Shown here: positions 61,626 to 64,000 of the stretch, in pieces
How positions within the stretch are numbered: the stretch's first letter is position 1
Layout: each line of letters begins with the position of its first letter
Assembly: GCA_963837515.1 (NCBI GenBank)
Contig: CAWINT010000002.1
Location: 434,001-498,000 of the forward strand
Direction: 5' to 3'
DNA length: 64,000 nt
Origin: RYN-230 sp963837515
GTDB taxonomy: Bacteria; Actinomycetota; Actinomycetes; Streptosporangiales; Streptosporangiaceae
The notes under the pieces: model-generated
Databases searched by the model: none
The model's input: only the letters and a program-made list of their open reading frames with translations
What the model was told of the DNA's origin: nothing
Made by a program: the position numbers and the translations under genes

Positions 61626-62717
61626 GTGAGCCTTTCCATCGGCATCGTCGGGCTGCCCAACGTCGGCAAATCCACGCTGTTCAACGCGCTGACCAAAGCG
61701 GGCGCGCTGGCCTCGAACTACCCGTTCGCGACCATCGACCCCAACGTCGGCATCGTGGGCATCCCCGATCCGCGCCTGGCGGTGCTGGCCGAGATGTTCA
61801 GCGCGGCCCGCATCGTCCCGGCCACGGCCCGGTTCGTGGACATCGCGGGCCTCGTCCGCGGCGCGTCGCAGGGGCAGGGGCTGGGCAACCAGTTCCTCGC
61901 GCATATCCGGGAGACCGACGCGATCTGCCAGGTCGTCCGGGTGTTCGGGGACCCCGACGTGAGCCACGTGGACGGGGACGTGTCGCCCGCCCGGGATATC
62001 GACACGGTGGCCACCGAGCTCATCCTGGCCGACCTGCAGACGCTGGAGAAGGCGGTGCCCCGGCTGGCCAAGGAGGCCAGGTTCGCGAAGAACCCGGAGC
62101 GCCGGCGGGCGGCCGACGCCGCGGCCCGCGCGCAGGAACTGCTGGACGGCGGCACGACCCTGTACGCCGGGGCGGCGCGGGCCGGGATCGACCTGGCTGA
62201 CCTGCGGGAACTGCACCTGCTTACGGCCAAGCCGTTCTTGTACGTGTTCAACATGGACGAGGCCGGGCTGGCCGACGAGGACGCGGCGGGCAAGCTGGCG
62301 GCCCAGGTGGCGCCGGCCGAGGCGATCTTCCTCGACGTGAAGACCGAGGCGGAACTGGCCGAACTGCCCGAGGACGAGGCGGCCGAGATGGCCGAGGCCC
62401 TCGGCCTCGGCGAGCCGGGGCTGAACCGGCTGGCACACGCCGGTTTCGCCGCCCTGGGGCTGATGACCTTCCTGACCGCCGGGCCCAAGGAGGTGCGCGC
62501 CTGGGAGATCCCGGTCGGCGCGACCGCCCCCGAGGCCGCGGGGGCCATCCACACCGACTTCCAGCGCGGCTTCATCAAGGCCGAGGTGGTGTCCTACGAC
62601 GACCTGGTCGCCGCCGGGTCGATGACCGCCGCCCGGGCCGCGGGCAAGGTGCGGATCGAGGGCAAGGACTACGTCATGGCCGACGGCGACGTCGTCGAGT
62701 TCCGCTTCAACGTGTAG
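61626..62717 (+). CDS. ychF: Ribosome-binding ATPase YchF
   Basis: A 363-residue Obg-family P-loop protein of normal length. G1 is GIVGLPNVGKSTLF, switch/G3 DIAGLVRGASQGQGLGNQFL, and the base-recognition motif is NMDE instead of NKxD, the YchF hallmark that gives ATP preference. The C-terminal TGS domain ends GKDYVMADGDVVEFRFNV. It binds ribosomes and modulates translation in stress. The last 33 bp occur again, with a few changes, after the vapBC genes (63432-63469), which suggests that vapBC was inserted at this 3' end. Confidence 0.97.
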   Translation: MSLSIGIVGLPNVGKSTLFNALTKAGALASNYPFATIDPNVGIVGIPDPRLAVLAEMFSAARIVPATARFVDIAGLVRGASQGQGLGNQFLAHIRETDAICQVVRVFGDPDVSHVDGDVSPARDIDTVATELILADLQTLEKAVPRLAKEARFAKNPERRRAADAAARAQELLDGGTTLYAGAARAGIDLADLRELHLLTAKPFLYVFNMDEAGLADEDAAGKLAAQVAPAEAIFLDVKTEAELAELPEDEAAEMAEALGLGEPGLNRLAHAGFAALGLMTFLTAGPKEVRAWEIPVGATAPEAAGAIHTDFQRGFIKAEVVSYDDLVAAGSMTAARAAGKVRIEGKDYVMADGDVVEFRFNV

Positions 62718-62780
62718 CCGTATTCCGCTCAGACATCAGGGCGCCGTCGACTGGCAGCTGTCCGCACGACACAAGATGTG

Positions 62781-62807
62781 GCATCATTGAGAGCATCAGA
62801 TGATGCT
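62781..62807. promoter_or_regulatory. Operator palindrome of the vapBC module
   Basis: AGCATCA-GA-TGATGCT (62792-62807) is a perfect 16-bp palindrome with a 2-bp centre. A further GCATCAT half-site lies at 62781. Positioned 22 bp before the vapB start, as expected for autoregulation by the toxin-antitoxin complex. Confidence 0.65.
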
Positions 62808-62828
62808 GTTTTAGATGCGGAGGCGTCG

Positions 62829-63026
62829 ATGAGGACCACAGTGACCATCGATGACGAACTCTTGGCGCGCGCGACTGAATTGACGGGCATCACGGAGAGG
62901 TCCGCGCTCTTGCGCGACGGGCTGGAAACCTTGATCCGTGTGGAGAGCGCCAAGCGCCTGGCGGCCCTAGGTGGCTCGGACAGCGACGCAACCGCGGCGC
63001 CGCGCCGGCGGGACGGCGCCAGGTGA
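62829..63026 (+). CDS. vapB: VapB-type antitoxin (ribbon-helix-helix)
   Basis: A 65-residue DNA-binding antitoxin. The N-terminal strand-helix-helix is MRTTVTIDDELLARATELTG, ITERSALLRDGLETLIRVES, typical of actinobacterial VapB. The C-terminal 20 residues are a polar toxin-binding tail. ATG 62829 has GGAGG 6 nt upstream. The stop overlaps the toxin start (GTGA). It should neutralise the PIN-domain toxin and repress the operon through the palindrome upstream. Confidence 0.9.
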   Translation: MRTTVTIDDELLARATELTGITERSALLRDGLETLIRVESAKRLAALGGSDSDATAAPRRRDGAR

Positions 63027-63394
63027 TCCTGGTCAACACCTCGATCTGGATCGACCACTTCCATGCCTCTGAGCCCTCACTCGTTGCGCTCCTTCGTGAC
63101 AATCAGGTCGGATCTCATCGTGCTGTGATCGAGGAACTCGCGCTCGGGTCGATCAAGCAACGCGACCGGGTGCTGACCCTCCTTGAGAACCTCAAGGGGT
63201 TCCCCGTCCTGGCGCATGAGGAAGTGATGGCGCTGGTGGATGGGCGTCAGCTTTGGGGGCGTGGACTGAGTGCGGTGGATGTACACCTGCTCGGCTCCGT
63301 CCTGCTGGTCGACGGAGCACGGCTGTGGACGCGTGACAAGCGGTTGCTCGCGGCATGTCGGGACGGTGGGGCCGTCTATGCCGAAGAGCCTTGA
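63023..63394 (+). CDS. vapC: VapC-type PIN-domain toxin with altered first active-site residue
   Basis: A 123-residue PIN-domain protein, normally a Mg-dependent RNase that cleaves tRNA or rRNA. The fold motifs are ILVNTSIWIDHF, AVIEELALGSIKQRD, LSAVDVHLLGSVLL and LWTRDKRLLAAC. The first catalytic Asp of the family (VDTS) is Asn here (N5, codon AAC), while the later acidic residues are present. This may reduce or abolish nuclease activity. GTG 63023 overlaps the antitoxin stop. The module has lower GC than its surroundings. Confidence 0.9.
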   Translation: MILVNTSIWIDHFHASEPSLVALLRDNQVGSHRAVIEELALGSIKQRDRVLTLLENLKGFPVLAHEEVMALVDGRQLWGRGLSAVDVHLLGSVLLVDGARLWTRDKRLLAACRDGGAVYAEEP

Positions 63395-63431
63395 GGAACG
63401 TCGGGGTCCGGCGGCCCCGTACATGTGTATC

Positions 63432-63469
63432 GGCGACGGAACGTGGTCGAGTTCCGGTTCAACGTCTGA
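63432..63469 (+). pseudogene. Remnant of the ychF 3' end
   Basis: GTGGTCGAGTTCCGGTTCAA followed by CGTCTGA copies the last codons of ychF (VVEFRFNV plus stop) with a few changes. It lies just after vapC and marks the downstream edge of the inserted segment (about 62718-63431). Confidence 0.7.
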
Positions 63470-63481
63470 CGCCTGCTCCGG

Positions 63482-64000
63482 TCATGCGCCCGCGCTGTCG
63501 GCAGCTCCTTCCTGGCGCAGCCAGGCGGCGACCTCGGTGACCACGGCCGGGTCCAGGTGCTGCGCGGGCTCGTACTCGGCGGGGGAGGACGGCCCAGAGC
63601 CGGGGAAGAACAGGTGGTTGTCCGCGTCGTAGACGCGGATCGTGACGTCCGGCCGTTCCGCCAGCGCGGCCTGCCACCGGGACAGGTCGTCGGCCACGGT
63701 GACCTGGTAGTCCCGCCCGCCCTGGACGATGAGCATGGGCAGGCCCAGCGCGGCCGCGGCGGCGGGCGGGTCGTAGCCGCGCAGGTCCAGCCAGTACCCG
63801 GCGGGCACGCCGAGCGGCAGGCTGCTGCTGGGGGTGGACGGGGACAGGCCGGGGTCGTCGACCGCGCGCGCCTGCCGGGTGATCGCGTCGATGACCGGCT
63901 GCGTGGCGGCGGTCTTCCCCGGGCCGAGTGAGGCGAGGTAGCGGAACTGGCGGACCGCCGACCAGTGCAGCGGTTCGGCCCCGCCGGCCAGGATGACCAG
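63482..64000 (-). CDS. Alpha/beta hydrolase, C-terminal part (truncated by window end)
   Basis: The gene continues beyond the window; 172 C-terminal residues are visible. LVILAGGAEPLHWSAVRQFR at the border follows the nucleophile region of dienelactone-hydrolase/acyl-peptide-hydrolase-like esterases. The catalytic Asp is in LIVQGGRDYQVTVADDL and the His in YDADNHLFFPG. The nucleophile Ser is outside the window. It converges on the vapBC module. Substrate unknown. Confidence 0.85.
   Translation of the reverse strand: MVILAGGAEPLHWSAVRQFRYLASLGPGKTAATQPVIDAITRQARAVDDPGLSPSTPSSSLPLGVPAGYWLDLRGYDPPAAAAALGLPMLIVQGGRDYQVTVADDLSRWQAALAERPDVTIRVYDADNHLFFPGSGPSSPAEYEPAQHLDPAVVTEVAAWLRQEGAADSAGA

Overview
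This is a very GC-rich chromosomal window from an actinomycete. Signs of this are strong G/C bias at third codon positions, many GTG starts, GTGA/ATGA gene overlaps, and marker families typical of Actinomycetota: a conservon (roadblock protein plus Ras-like GTPase), DUF2252, DUF1707, DUF5937, DUF6542 and a lipid-droplet-associated-type protein. A filamentous Streptosporangiales- or Streptomyces-like soil organism is my best guess; the genus cannot be read from the sequence.

Layout. 1-2.3 kb: the end of an enoyl-CoA hydratase, an HMG-CoA lyase and an ArsR-type regulator. 2.3-5.8 kb: an MFS exporter and a two-component system. 5.8-9.4 kb: an NCS1 permease and purK-purE. 9.4-13.1 kb: an acyl-CoA dehydrogenase, and a cupin gene divergent from a LysR regulator. 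13.1-19.2 kb: an atypical cytochrome P450 facing an incomplete conservon (CvnA sensor, CvnB roadblock, CvnD GTPase, no DUF742 gene). 19.5-27.9 kb: an NMT1-like lipoprotein, then a quinone-oxidoreductase/peptide-binding-protein pair divergent from a dipeptide-type ABC transporter with two fused ATPases. 28-31.3 kb: cytochrome bd oxidase (cydAB) and a P-loop kinase. 31.3-37.6 kb: a sugar cluster with a GH1 beta-glucosidase, a ROK repressor and a carbohydrate ABC importer without its own ATPase. 37.7-43.7 kb: an EF-Tu-like small protein, DUF2252, a large Thr/Ala-rich secreted protein and a transglycosylase-like wall protein. 43.7-50.9 kb: a Ser/Thr kinase, class I fumarase, a VIT1-type transporter, DUF1707 and a patatin-like protein. 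50.9-62.7 kb: core genes glpX, xseB and xseA (split by an OatA-like acyltransferase), ispH, rmuC and ychF. 62.7-64 kb: a vapBC module inserted at the 3' end of ychF, then the end of an alpha/beta hydrolase.

Two features run through the window. First, at least five reading frames are broken by what looks like one missing base each, mostly within G/C-rich stretches. This suggests systematic indel error in the assembly rather than five independent pseudogenes. Second, several genes contain or end in GC-rich tandem repeats with 12-39 bp units: purK, the NMT1-like lipoprotein, DUF2252, the secreted protein, the Ser/Thr kinase and the lipid-droplet-type protein. Many genes also have a TANNNT box 6-7 nt before the start codon, as expected for leaderless transcripts.

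The most interesting items are the incomplete conservon beside an ExxR-less P450, the two palindromes with 30-bp spacing upstream of that P450, the two-register repeat inside purK, the repeat array that puts the lipoprotein start out of frame, the vapBC insertion that leaves a second copy of the ychF 3' end, and the large mucin-like secreted protein. No rRNA, tRNA, CRISPR array or insertion sequence was seen.
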